A DNA stretch of 64,000 bases from Circinella umbellata (taxonomy: Eukaryota; Mucoromycota; Mucoromycetes; Mucorales; Lichtheimiaceae): contig JAIWNF010000019.1 in assembly GCA_025093555.1 (NCBI GenBank), positions 1-64,000 on the forward strand, given 5' to 3'. The notes under the pieces are model-generated. The model made no database searches. It worked only from the letters and a program-made list of their open reading frames with translations, and had not been told where the DNA came from. Positions 12,023 to 23,339 of this stretch are shown here, piece after piece; within the stretch, counting starts at the first letter, position 1; each line of letters begins with the position of its first letter. The position numbers and the translations under genes were made by a program.

Positions 12023-12295
12023 AGCGGCTATTATGGCGTAAGAGGCAAAGCAATCATAGTAAGTGCTTTACAACATGAGCTCGTCCATAAGTCAAGGATT
12101 ACAAGAAGCGATACGCACCCATTGGATGAATTAACATTTATCCAGACCATCCTTGTACCGGAGTGCAGCATTCTTTTAAATTAAGAAGATTTAAGCATCC
12201 CATCATGTAAGAATGCACTCAACATTTTGATGAGCAGTCATGAATATGGTGTACATGTCTATCCAAATCCTGTAGAAGAAGGCTACGATTATTAA
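12023..12295 (+). pseudogene. RTC4-like domain fragment inside the hAT-like element
   Basis: After a probable splice acceptor (TATTATAG ending at 12022) one frame reads SGYYGVRGKAII, then FIQTILVPECSILL, then a TAA at 12182-12184, then EDLSIPSCKNALNILMSSHEYG in two parts and a stop at 12293-12295. The pattern GYYG.RG, (V/I)LVPE followed by an I/L-rich helix, ED, and S.EYG is what I recall from fungal RTC4-like domains (restriction of telomere capping protein 4). The in-frame stop sits just before the ED motif. No start or upstream exons were found. It is probably a captured host-gene fragment; it could instead be the remnant of a transposon-borne gene. Family match is from memory. Confidence 0.5.
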
Positions 12296-12934
12296 ATAGT
12301 GTAATGATCACCATAATCTATATCAATTATTTATCTCTGTTCCCTCTTTCTTTCTTTTCTGAATTTTATTTATATCTTTATTTTATAATACATTGTGACT
12401 TTCCTAAAGGTAACCCTTTTTTTTTCTCTTCTCTTCATACACAATAACACTATCAGTAGTATTATTAGTGTTTATTATTATCATCATTATTATTATCATC
12501 ATTATTATTATACACAATATTATTGTTTTCTTTTATTATCACATGTTCTGATGACCATAATTTGACTGTACTTTGCTTTTGCATCTTTCCACAAAAGCTA
12601 TTGAATATTTTTAGCATTGCTAATCAATATAAATCCCACCATTTCTTTACCACCAAACCCATTTCTTCAGTTCTATTTTTACTTTTAATAAAATATCTTT
12701 CATAAATCAATCTTTAGATGATTTCCCTTTCCTTTTCATGGATTCAGACGTAAAATTCCTGAATATTAGAACTCCCACATAAGCATTATCCATAATTATT
12801 TGATTTATTATAACCTTTATGCTATTTTCTTGACATATGTGATTCATACCATTTTATATAACGAAGCTCTTTGTAATAACTATAAACGCTTCAATATTAT
12901 CATTATCATTATCATTAGTATTTTTATTTACGTA

Positions 12935-12965
<31 letters not shown>

Positions 12966-13062
12966 CAAATACAATCTATCTTATAATTGTAACCTTTTTC
13001 AATAATATTAATGCAGAAAAAGTGACAAAAAAGGGTCGAGAAGTGGATGATAAAAAAGATTA

Positions 13063-13290
13063 GACGAGGTGGGCTACAAAAAATTAGACGAGGTGGGCTA
13101 CAAAAAATTAGACGAGGTGGGCTACAAAAAATTAGACGAGGTGGGCTACAAAAAATTAGACGAGATGGGCTACAGGATCTATATATGGCAAGCAGACGAG
13201 ATGGGCTACTACAAGTTACTAACATACCTTATGATTTTTGTAGCCCATGTGGTCTGACTTTGAATTTTTGTAGCCCATGTAGTAATTCTC
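13063..13290 (-). repeat. right terminal inverted repeat of the hAT-like element with a tandem 24-bp array
   Basis: Four to five head-to-tail copies of a 24-bp unit (GACGAGGTGGGCTACAAAAA plus ATTA) followed by two GACGAGATGGGCTAC units and the outer arm. Because the left arm has fewer units, the array has expanded on this side only. Units are directly adjacent, with no unique spacers. Confidence 0.85.
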
Positions 13291-13298
13291 TTTTTAAA

Positions 13299-13920
13299 AT
13301 CAAATTTGAGGTTGCACAAATGACAAAGTTGACATCAAGAGGATTTTGTTAGTTTAGTGAAACAATGAAAGCTGTTCCGTAGATCCCGAATTCAAATCAT
13401 TCTTAATAAAGGGATAGTAAAGGTTTGTTCTTAAAAAACATAAAAATTTAATTGATTATATATATTTTTTTTTCCTTGTATTTTTGGTTTTTCTTTTTTT
13501 TTTTTTTTTACATTGCGGTGCTATATAAGTTTCGGTTGTTTAATGGTAAAGGAAAAAAAAAAAGAGAGAGAAGGCATAAAGGAAAGGGATGAGTTCAAAA
13601 TAGAAAATGTACATAAGATGGAGTTTTTTTTAAATAGGCGTGTTACTCTGTTAACAAAAAAAAAAGAGAGAGAGAGAAGATTGTATAGTTATAACATGGA
13701 GGGGGAATAAGTTTAGGATAATACACTAGCACAGCAAGTGAAAAAAAAAATAAAAAATAAAAAAACAGTAATTTTTTTTTTAAAAAAAAAGAAGAGAATA
13801 TAAAAAAGAAGAAAAGATATAAAGAATTCATGGTACAGAAAAGAAAAAAAAAAGTTATATAGTTGGTGGTGGGGTAGAAAAGGGGGGAAGGGGGGTATAA
13901 AAAAGAATAGATAGTTTTTT
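13299..13920. other. intergenic, 3' of the DIL-domain gene
   Basis: Poly-A/T and AG-rich simple sequence with no supported ORF. It contains the 3' untranslated region of the minus-strand gene ending at 13921 and the host sequence next to the hAT-like insertion. Confidence 0.5.
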
Positions 13921-16719
13921 TTACATATCTAACTTTTCCATCCATTTTTCGGGGATAACAGGTGTACTCAAACGTTCCTTTGAGTTATCAGGTGCCCAAC
14001 CATTTGTACTAACCATGCGTGCTGTTGTAGGAACTGAGAATGGTAACATAAACTTTGTATCTCTGATTTCATTAATTTCATCATTATCAGTATCTACTTC
14101 ATCTTCATCATCATCATCCGATTCAAACACAGGTTTTGTATGTGTTGTTGTAGTAGGAATCGATGGTAAATCTTCTGTTGTAGGTGTTGGTGGCATGGAT
14201 GGAGGAAGTGAATTAGAAGATGAAATGCCAACGCTTGAAATAAATGATCCAACAAGGCTCGACATACTCTCGGGTCTTGAAATCGAACGTTGCATGGAAT
14301 TAACACGAGATAAAGGTCGTGAGCTATAACATGTTCTGCTTCGTCTAAGCGATGTTCGCTTTTGTCTATATCGTACAGTATCATCAGCCAATTGAATAAC
14401 ATATTCTTTGATATCATCAGGTAATCGTTTTTCATTGACTTCATAACGATAATTCACTATACAACGTTTGATTTGTAAATTGTTGAGCGTATCGAACTTC
14501 TTGACTGTATGTACAAAGCTTTCAAAATCGGTTAAATGCGATAAGCATTGTAAAAGTTGTAAAAGTTGAACACTTGGGCTTAAATAGCTTAAAAGACTTG
14601 ATGGTAAACGATTGTGACGGATCCAGTCCTCCACATAAGATAAATTCATACGGATTTGTAGTGCTTTCGAACGTGATAAAAGCTTTTTGTTGGTAAGGAT
14701 GCGATTAAATAATTCACAAGACATAAAATGGAATAGTTGAGCCAAAACTTGAATAATAATTGTTGGATGAACTTCATAAGATTGTAAAACATAAAATGTA
14801 GTTGAAAGAACACTTGTAACCGATTGAGGTGTAACAGGTTGTTTTTGTTGTTTAGAGTGAACGGGTGTACTTGCGTGACGACGCATTTGAATCGCTTCTT
14901 GAGACATAATGACAGATCGACGGGAAACTGTACTACGACGGAAAAATCGTTGCCAATCATCCACAAAGTTAACATCTTCCATACCAGGGATTTGTTCAGA
15001 TTCAAGCATAGCAGGACCCAAAACCTTGAGAATACGCCGCTCAGTTTCAAGGATAAGCATAGTATATGTTTCGGAAATCATCTCGGACAGACGGAGCTGG
15101 TACTCGGCCGTAGCCACCACGAGTCCCGTATCTTTTTTGAGATAATAAAGTAATTGTGCAAGGTTAGACATCCAAAATGATAAAACTTGAATATTATTTG
15201 CGTTTTCCTATGTAAAATTTTTAATAGTTTGTTAGTTTACTAAATAATAATAAGAATAATCTTTAAAGAAATATTTCTTTTTCTTTTTTTACCTTTGTTG
15301 CTTTACTCATACGGGATAATGCACCATCTAATACTTCTTCCAATAATTCGGAGCTGGAAAAATAATGAGCAAAACGAGCACTTAAAAAGACAACATTAGC
15401 AGGAACACAAATTTCTTGACGTGTTTCCATTGGTAGTTTGACATTTGTAATCATAGTATCAAGAATATGAGAAAGATGATCGCTACTAAAGACAAACATT
15501 TGATCAGGTAAACACTTGTCCCAATAAAATTCTTGTTCCATATCATCCTCATTTTCGTCGTCGTCATCGTCATCATCATCATCTTGATCATATTCATTGT
15601 CAATGCCATTATTATCATCATCGAGTTCATTATCGCTGTTGATAAGTAAACCACTATCATTACCCACAAGAGCCATAGCAGTTTTCAAAAGTTCTTGACG
15701 ACGTTCAGCATCTTCAGCCATGAAATTATCATAACCTTCTACGGTAGATTGATAATAAAAATCAAGATCACCTGCATTAGATGATGTAGAAGACATGGTA
15801 CTTCTAGAAGGAGCAAAACGACCTCCACTAAAAATACTTGAAGTATTGGATGACATACTATCGCGTGGATTAGGTTTAGATGCTAAAATCTCGACAATTT
15901 TTTGATTTTCCGTATTAACGAAATCATAAACAGTACGTCCTTTAGCTGATCTTGTATTGGATGAAGCACCATGTTGAAGTAAGACTTTGACTAAATTATC
16001 ATGATTATTGGTAGTTGCCCACATGAGTGCGGACCATCCAGCTAAAATTAAATATTTTTTTTTTTGGCTCCTGATATTAGCAACAGTAAAAATAAGAGTA
16101 AAAAAATAATAAAGAAAAAAAAAATAAACTTACAAGAATCTTGAATATCAGTTTTTGCACCAGCTTCTAACAATAGTTGAGTAATTTCAACTTTACCAAA
16201 ACAAGCTGCATAAATCAAAGGAGTAGCACCATCCTCATCTTTAGCATCAATATCAATAAAAGAATTATATCGTTCATCTTTTAATAATTGTGTAACTTTG
16301 GCTACGTCGCCACCCGATGCTGCGCGTGAGAATAGTTTATTCATCTTGGTACGTTTCGTGGCATCGTCAAGATCTTGTCGTTCAATGACAGTTTGTTCAT
16401 CATTGTCATTGACATCCAAAGTTGTTTTAGTAATGTTATTATTATCAAATGTTGATGATGAAGAAGAAGAGGAAGAAGAAAAAGTAGATTCCGTAATAGC
16501 TGAAGGTGTTATGCTGATACGATTTCCAAGAACTTCTGATAGTTGTCGATAACTTTCAGCCATTTGTTGTTGCATTTCATCAAATGACATACTTTCATAA
16601 CGTTTACGTATCATATCAGGATCAGGATTTTGGTCTTGCTCATCATTTATATGTTGTTGAGTAATCATATCCTCGGGAAGTGATCCGATCACCGAGGGTG
16701 TTGTTGTTGTTATTGTCAT
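13921..16719 (-). CDS. ankyrin-repeat and dilute (DIL) domain protein
   Basis: Three minus-strand exons, 16719-16134, 16041-15293 and 15207-13921, join in phase. The N-terminus is disordered with a Ser run. Residues from about 125 onward form two or three ankyrin repeats (DGATPLIYAACFGKVEITQLLL, split here by mention only; then GWSALMWATTNNHDNLVKVL after intron 1). An acidic Asp-rich linker follows, then a DIL domain in exon 3 (ENANNIQVLSFWMSNLAQLL, then helices to LNNLQIKRCIVNYRY). DIL domains are the cargo-binding globular tail module of class V myosins and also occur in ankyrin proteins of fungi, where a role in membrane or organelle transport is likely but not shown here. The tail after about 350 residues of exon 3 is Ser/Thr/Asp-rich and probably unstructured. 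No motor domain is present. Confidence 0.85.
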
Positions 16720-19700
16720 ATTTTTTTCTTTTCAGTTAAAGAAAATTCGTAATATTTTTTTTTATATATCAGTTGTCGTTGTTGTCGTTGAATACTGTTG
16801 ATAATAAAAAAAAAGTTTCTGTTATACAAAAATAATAATAATAAAGCTTCTTTTATATATAAAAAAAAGACTAAATAAACAAGCTTAAAATATAAGGGAA
16901 AAAAAAAAAGAAAAGTGATTTTGGCTATAAAAAAATTCGCAAAGAAGAAGAAAAAAAAAAAAAAAGAAAAAAGGGAAAATAAAAACCAGGGACGAAAAGT
17001 TCAGAAATTACTTTTTATAAATCGCGGGTTTAACCAATAATTTTTTTTGTGTTCCCTTTTGTGTAACTCAAGGAGAACGTGCTTGGCAACTTGGAGAGAG
17101 GGCGAGACACATTTAAGCATTTTTTTTAATAACTAAAGACAACTGCAGCTTTTGCGGAGTTTGCTCTTTATTTGGTAAAAGAGAGAGAGAGAGAGAGAGA
17201 ACGAGACATTTTTTTCTGTATCTTATTATATTTGTTAAGAGGTTGTAAGATCAATAGTAAATTACTCAAAAACTATTGCCTCCCCCCCCTGCATCCGGGT
17301 CTACTAAATTCTTTATATAATATAAAAGAGAAAATAATTGGTTTTTTTTAGTGTGATACATTATAATATCTTGCTGCTATTTTTAATTATCATTTTTTAG
17401 CACTTTTACAATTAGTTTTTTTTACTCACATAAATTATAATCAATTTTTTCATGAGGGGCAACTTGTCACGTTTCTTTTACCGTTTATAGTCGATCCCCG
17501 ATTAAATGTAATTGTGTAGGTCAAGCTATTTATTTTTCTCCACTTTTTTCCAGCAACCACCCAAAGTAGAATATTAAAACCAAAAAGAATGAAAAAACGT
17601 GTTTTATGTTATAATCTGTATTATAAATTATATTGTTTAAAAAGCGTTAACTTATTGTTTAGAACAAAAAAAAACGCCCGGACCAACCAACTTAAAAAAA
17701 ATCCATTTAATCTTTCTCTATCAATCTACTTTCAGTGAAAAAGAATATATATAAATACGTATATATAACCGCAGCATGAATTGATCCTGTTTGTTACCAT
17801 GGTTATATATATATAATGTACTACCTCCCTTATTTTTTATCAAACTAAAAATTGTATATGTTGTAAAGACCTCTTTTTTTTACACAACTATAGGTAATAT
17901 ACTTAACATTTGATAATAATAATAGTTACATAGACGATATCATATAATAATATAAGATTTAATATATTTAAAAGAATATTACAAATGTACTTCATTTACA
18001 TGCATTCTGGACAGTATATCTTAACTATATATAAGTCTACGTACTACTCTAACACTAGCTATTTATTCTCTCTTATGATTGATTTATTACTAGTTATAAT
18101 AAGAATACGTACTTTTTATTTTTTTGAATCAGTTCATAACTAATATTAGATTTAACTACGCCTCATCCTCCCCTCCTTTTTTTTTCTTCATGTGAAAAAA
18201 AGGAATAAAGAGATAGCAAAAAAAAAGGCTGAGCAGATTATCATATATCTATCTTGTTACCAAGGAAACGCCAACGATAAAGGAGAGGAAGGGAGGGAAC
18301 CTTTTTAAAGAGAAAAAAATCAACTGGGGAAATAAGGGTGAACAATTAAACCATTTATTATCAACTTATATCTTATGTAAACTTATTTCAGTATAAAAAT
18401 AATAAAGGATTATGACAACTTATTGTTTAATGTTGTACAAAGATCAAAGGAGGTTTTTGTTTTTTTAACGGTTATATTTGGACTCAATATATATACGTAT
18501 CTATGTACTCACAGACCATCCTTATATTATATATATTTATTCATATAATATAAATGTGACCTCATTGCTAAAGAAAAAAACAATGGTTTTATCTTGGCAT
18601 ATAACTCCATATAGAGATAGTCACTCTCTTTCTCTCTCCTACCCCTGCATCATTTTTTATAAATTAGTCAAGAACGTCATAGTGTGCCTCGTTTCTATTT
18701 TTAATAAACTTGAACTATTATAAAAAGCCAGGAACGAATAACAATTTACTTTTCAATAAATACATTTGCTACGCTTTTTTTTTTCTTTTAAATTTACAAA
18801 CGTTTAAAATTGACTTCTTTTGCAACTCATTCCATTTAAACTCTGATATAAATATATAATCTTTCTTTTATGATGGGGTGCTGCAAGGATGTTTTGAACG
18901 AAAAAAAAAAAAAAAACCTTAAAAAAAATTGCATGAATTATTATTATTATTTGTACAACAATTATATTCGAGAAAAGTTGATTTCCCCATTTTACAATTT
19001 CATGCAAAATAGGTAGTATTACTAATTGTCTTCGATATAATGACTACCTATTACTAACACTTTAATAATGACACCATGTTTTTTTTAAAAAAAAGAAATA
19101 AATGTATTTATACTTTATTAATAAAAATTTAATCAACTTATATTATATACAATTGATTCGATGACTGTTTTATCATAAACATGAAAATAACTATTTTTTT
19201 ACTCCTTTCATGTTTATATACAGTTTTATAAATAAACAGTGTATTATAAAATAAATCAAATAGAATGATCAATTAATCTATTATAAATTTGGAATTTATA
19301 ATAACTATTAATATGAAGATCCTCCTTTTTTTTTTGTATCATGTAAAACATATATACTATTTTTTTTATATGATCAGATAGACTCACATTTTGGTTATAT
19401 TTAAAAAAAAAAGCACACAGATTCACAACCCGACATTTTTTTTTTTTTGACATGAAAAGCAGTGCTACCCAGGAGTTTTCCAAAAAGCGCGGGTTAATTT
19501 TTAATTTTTTTGCTCCCAAAAACTGAAATTAACTTACACGTTGTTAAGCATAGGGCTACTCCAGTGTACAGAAGTCCCGAGGGACAGAATTAGCTAGTCC
19601 CTAGACCTGCATCCGGAGGCGGTGCATGAGGTCGTCAGCTGAAGCTTCTGACAACATGCTCACAAACTTTTAAAATCCAGAAAGAAGTAACATAAATGCT

Positions 19701-20520
19701 CTTGGTTATCGAGCGTTTTGTCTTTCTAAGAATCTAGTTAAAAAAAACGGAGCAGGTTCAAAGGACCCGCCCCCGATGAATTAGAGAAAAAAAAGTTTTC
19801 AAAGATAGTTTTCTGCATATGAATATGACATGTAATTTTTTCCATCATCATCCGTTACAAAAAAAAAAGAACCATAATAATTACTTTGAACAATGTATCG
19901 TTTGAAAAGTAATAAATGGCACCTGTAACTAGTAGTTACAGTAACGAAAGTATAGACGGACAACACCCACTTGACCATAAAAAATAGAGACCAAATATCA
20001 GATAAAAAACATTCATCTTGATCACGATAATCTTGTTAACCAGTAGAAGAAAATCGATACACAAGAAGAATAGACCGAATGTTAAATGACTTATTGGCTG
20101 GGATGATAGTATAGCTTATCAAGAATAAACTGGGCGGATTTCATTGAATAGGCAAAAAAGTATACTGTTATTTTGGTTACGTACAATATATACATTTTTT
20201 TCGTTAAAACTGTATTGGTAGAAAGTTCATTGTAAGTCGTGAGAATGAAAAGGATTAGCTTTGTTCTTAATGAGAAAAAAAGAAAATCATCACAGTGCGT
20301 AGTTTTTATAATCACTTATACTGAAAATGATTTATCAGGCCAAGAATAATGTTTATATTTATTACGGGTCAAATGCAAATCTAAATTCAAAAAAGTGATC
20401 TTTAATAGTTCTATCGATGATAAATAACTTAACAAAACACTTAACCATTGTATCAATGATACGTACCTTTATACGTAGAAGATTTAAATTTTTTTGTGAA
20501 CAACATCTTATTTGAAAAAT
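16720..20520. other. large gene-poor region
   Basis: About 3.8 kb of AT-rich DNA. The first kilobase is the likely promoter of the DIL-domain gene, with CT/GA and poly-A/T tracts (GA run near 17180-17205). ORFs in this stretch are short, low complexity and lack splice partners. A notable exception in base composition is the GC-richer patch at 19560-19790, reported separately. Confidence 0.5.
19555..19665. other. GC-rich, foldable patch; possible structured RNA gene of unknown class
   Basis: In otherwise AT-rich DNA this 110-bp stretch has short complementary runs: GTCCC and GGGAC around 19577-19586, and GCA-CCG against CGG-TGC around 19611-19628. I compared it by eye with features of U1, U2, U4, U5, U6, SRP, RNase P and MRP RNAs and found no secure match. 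It is listed as a candidate only. Confidence 0.15.
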
Positions 20521-22263
20521 ATGGCTCAAGCTAACAGTTTTTGGACAGAAAATACCCCACATATCATGGTAAACCCGCAGTCTTCCACAATTGAAAACGT
20601 AAATCTTATTCAACAAGATCTCTCTTGGTTCAACATTCAAATGAGTCCTCCTTCGCAATATGGATCGAGATCATTGTATCAAATGAACCAAGAAGCTGAT
20701 GAAGATAAAACGGGCAAAGATAATATTGATGAAGATATCAATGAGGATTTAAAAAGCATCAATTTTGATTCCCAATCAAAATGGCGATGATATAATTGGA
20801 TGTCCCTGATAACGTTGGTGCATACCGTACAAAAAAATTCTGAGTATACCCAAGCCCAAAAGCTCAACAGTTATGACTTCTTAAACACGCAATACACACG
20901 AGTCGCGTAGAACACTGTCTTGAATTGGTTCAAAAGATTGTCGTTGGTCAGTTTTGAAGGTAAATGTTTTTTAATTTTTTTATCAAATAAAAATGATACA
21001 ACAATAATTAGCCTATAACAATACAATTTATTTCACAGTGGGCAACTCTTTTAAATATTACGTAACGTTTAGGATGATGAAGAACGAGAAATTGCCCAAG
21101 AATTACAAAATAGCAATTTTGTGTGTGCAAGCACTTGAAAATACACGGGGGGTGCTGTCAAGAGCTCCGTTCTTGCTAGAAGAACATTAAGAATTATTGT
21201 CAATATAAAGTTGGCAAAGGAGAAACATCAACAAGCCCCCATCGCTTGTTGTTATTGAAAACGGTATGCGACAGACATTTTGGACAGTAGTAAGGAATTA
21301 TAATCACAACATCCGTGCTCTGAAGCTTAGCACCATCAAGAAGGTAATTTTAAGACAAGTTGGAAAGAATTGTGTAGTTATTTCTCATTAAATACACCTA
21401 TCTGTCTTTTTCTTTTGTAATTTAGCCCAGGCTGCTTGTTGCATTTTGTAGTGCACTGAAGCTACTATTGTGAAATTGGTTCACTGTATGCCGCATTCGA
21501 GGCATCAAGAGCTATACTCTTCCCTTCCGTCAAGAAAAAATTCGAACTTACTACGATCAACATATAAAACACTGGTATATATGGCTTGGAGTAAAAGATT
21601 AGATGATGACCAATTGATCCAGATGTTAGAACTCTTCATTCACTATATTTACCAACTGTTAGGGTACGTAGCCAAAATTGGATGAAGTGCTATTTAACGA
21701 TTATGGCGTCGTTCCAAAACATATTGAAGAGAGCAGCATCCATTGACAATGCTAAAGAAAAAAAAGAAAGGTGCTTCAAAATTTAATCAAATATTATTAC
21801 CATAACAGCACGATCCGCTACAGTTCTCGATACTTAAGATAGATTATCATATCACCCATTTAATGTTCAAGATATTATCGCACGCTCCAGTCCTTGTGGC
21901 TTCCGTATAATTAGAGATCAAACTGTGTACGACAAATAGTGTTATGGTCTCACTACAAATTCCGCCTAAAGCTTAATAGGGAAAGAGGTAATCTATATAG
22001 AAATTAAAAGTGGTGTTCTCTATTACATTATATAAGATGGTATATAAAACTAATATCGCTATAGATGATCAGCAAAACTTTTAGGTAAAAGTGTTGTGTT
22101 GCACCGAGAAGAAAGACGTACATCTGTTACGCGTAGTTCATGTGGTAAATGCTCGTGTACGTTGGTGGTGCTGAGGTACACCGATGTCGTGAATGCGGTT
22201 CAGATTTTCGATCGTGACCTGAATAACGGAAAGAATATTTTTGCCAAAGCAGTTGAATCATGA
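20521..22263 (+). pseudogene. Fanzor/TnpB-like nuclease relic with many stops
   Basis: The 5' end is an intact exon-like ORF from ATG 20521. The same frame reads on after TGA 20788-20790 and TAG 20908-20910 to a donor near 20958, resumes after the acceptor at 21038, passes TAA 21188-21190 and 21206-21208, and reaches a donor near 21343. Further blocks follow, again with stops and some frameshifts. The last block carries the diagnostic part: ERRTSVTRSSCGKC (Cys-x2-Cys), then in a shifted frame HRCRECGSDF (second Cys-x2-Cys), then DRDLNNGKNI. A zinc ribbon of two CxxC pairs followed directly by DRDxN..xNI is the C-terminal signature of TnpB and its eukaryotic relatives, the Fanzor RNA-guided nucleases. 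I could not locate the first RuvC Asp motif, so catalytic competence is doubtful and the gene is dead in any case. Confidence 0.6.
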
Positions 22264-23091
22264 AACATTAAGTTTATGGGATTTCTGAATTAATAGCACG
22301 AAAATATATATTTTTCTTTTGCAACTCTATTTCTTCTACCATTAATTCATTTATACCTACACACCAAAAGAAAAACATTCACGTTTCATCACAACATACA
22401 ACTACAAAAACAGTATATTATCATCATTAACTAAAGGAAACAATACTATTGCTAATACTATTGAAGAATCCATTAACAACACGAAGGAAAATGAACTCTC
22501 TTTATAATAAAAATATATTTCCAAACTCACCCAACACATAATCATCATTTCAAAATTAGGATGTCCTTTGTCAAATGATATTTATAACATATTACCGGTA
22601 AAGGCCTTCTATCCGGGGTGACTCGCTCTTCTAAGAATAGATATCATAGTATTGAACAAGGGAAGTCGATCGGATTTTTTCAGTGCTCTTTCTCTTGAGG
22701 ATAAGTGGAAAGTATTCAAATAAAATTACAATAATTATTATAGGTGTAGCACCGCCCTTTTTTGCATATAAACAAACTCGGATGAACACATGTATTTAAT
22801 GTAATACACTATTTGACGTATATATGATAGTTTATTATTACATCTAATACACATGCTCCCATGCGCTCGATACATATAACATTATTCGTTCTCTAATAAA
22901 TTTATCCAAATTGATCTCATTTCTCAACGCATATATATATTTCTTTTTTTTGATTTTGTTAGATCACGTGCCTGCGGTGTGAAAAAGCATACTAGGCGGG
23001 GGGAAAAGCGCGCATTTTTTTTCCACTTAATCCTTTTTTTTTAACACGACTTATCGACGTTTTTCTTTTTTTCTTTTTCTTCCAAATTATT
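22264..23091. other. intergenic, promoter side of exportin-1 gene
   Basis: AT-rich spacer with no supported ORF. The 100 bp before the ATG at 23092 are pyrimidine-rich (TTTTTCTTTTTTTC type), as commonly found before fungal housekeeping starts. Confidence 0.5.
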
Positions 23092-23302
23092 ATGGCAGAA
23101 GGAATTCTTGATTTTAGTAAAGAATTGGACGTTTCTGTCCTTGATCAAGTTGTATTGACCTTTTATGGAGGTTTTGGTAACGATGTAATTAAATCTTTTT
23201 TTCTTTCTTTCTTTCTTTTTAGAATTTTAACTGGGTTATATATATTTCTCAATTTATACGCTCCTTTACAAAAAAAAAACCTATTTGAACCTAATGCATT
23301 TA

Positions 23303-23339
<37 letters not shown>

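Larger units (their letters stand above)
11363..13290. mobile_element. hAT-like non-autonomous element carrying an RTC4-like fragment
   Basis: Terminal inverted repeats of about 165-230 bp start GAGAATTACTACATGGGC. The 8-bp sequence TTTTTAAA lies directly outside both ends (11355-11362 and 13291-13298); an 8-bp duplication is the hallmark of hAT transposons. The arms contain many copies of a GTAGCCCA-YCTCGTCT subterminal motif, in expanded tandem form on the right. No hAT transposase is visible. The interior is AT-rich apart from the RTC4-like remnant. Confidence 0.75.

Noticed and set aside
13069..13210. CRISPR-like row of direct repeats
   Set aside because: Units are adjacent without unique spacers, lie in a transposon arm and occur in inverted form at the other end; this is a subterminal repeat array of a eukaryotic element.
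19735..19790. tRNA-like GGTTCAAA with following GACCC
   Set aside because: The putative T arm does not pair correctly and no D arm, anticodon arm or acceptor stem fits around it.
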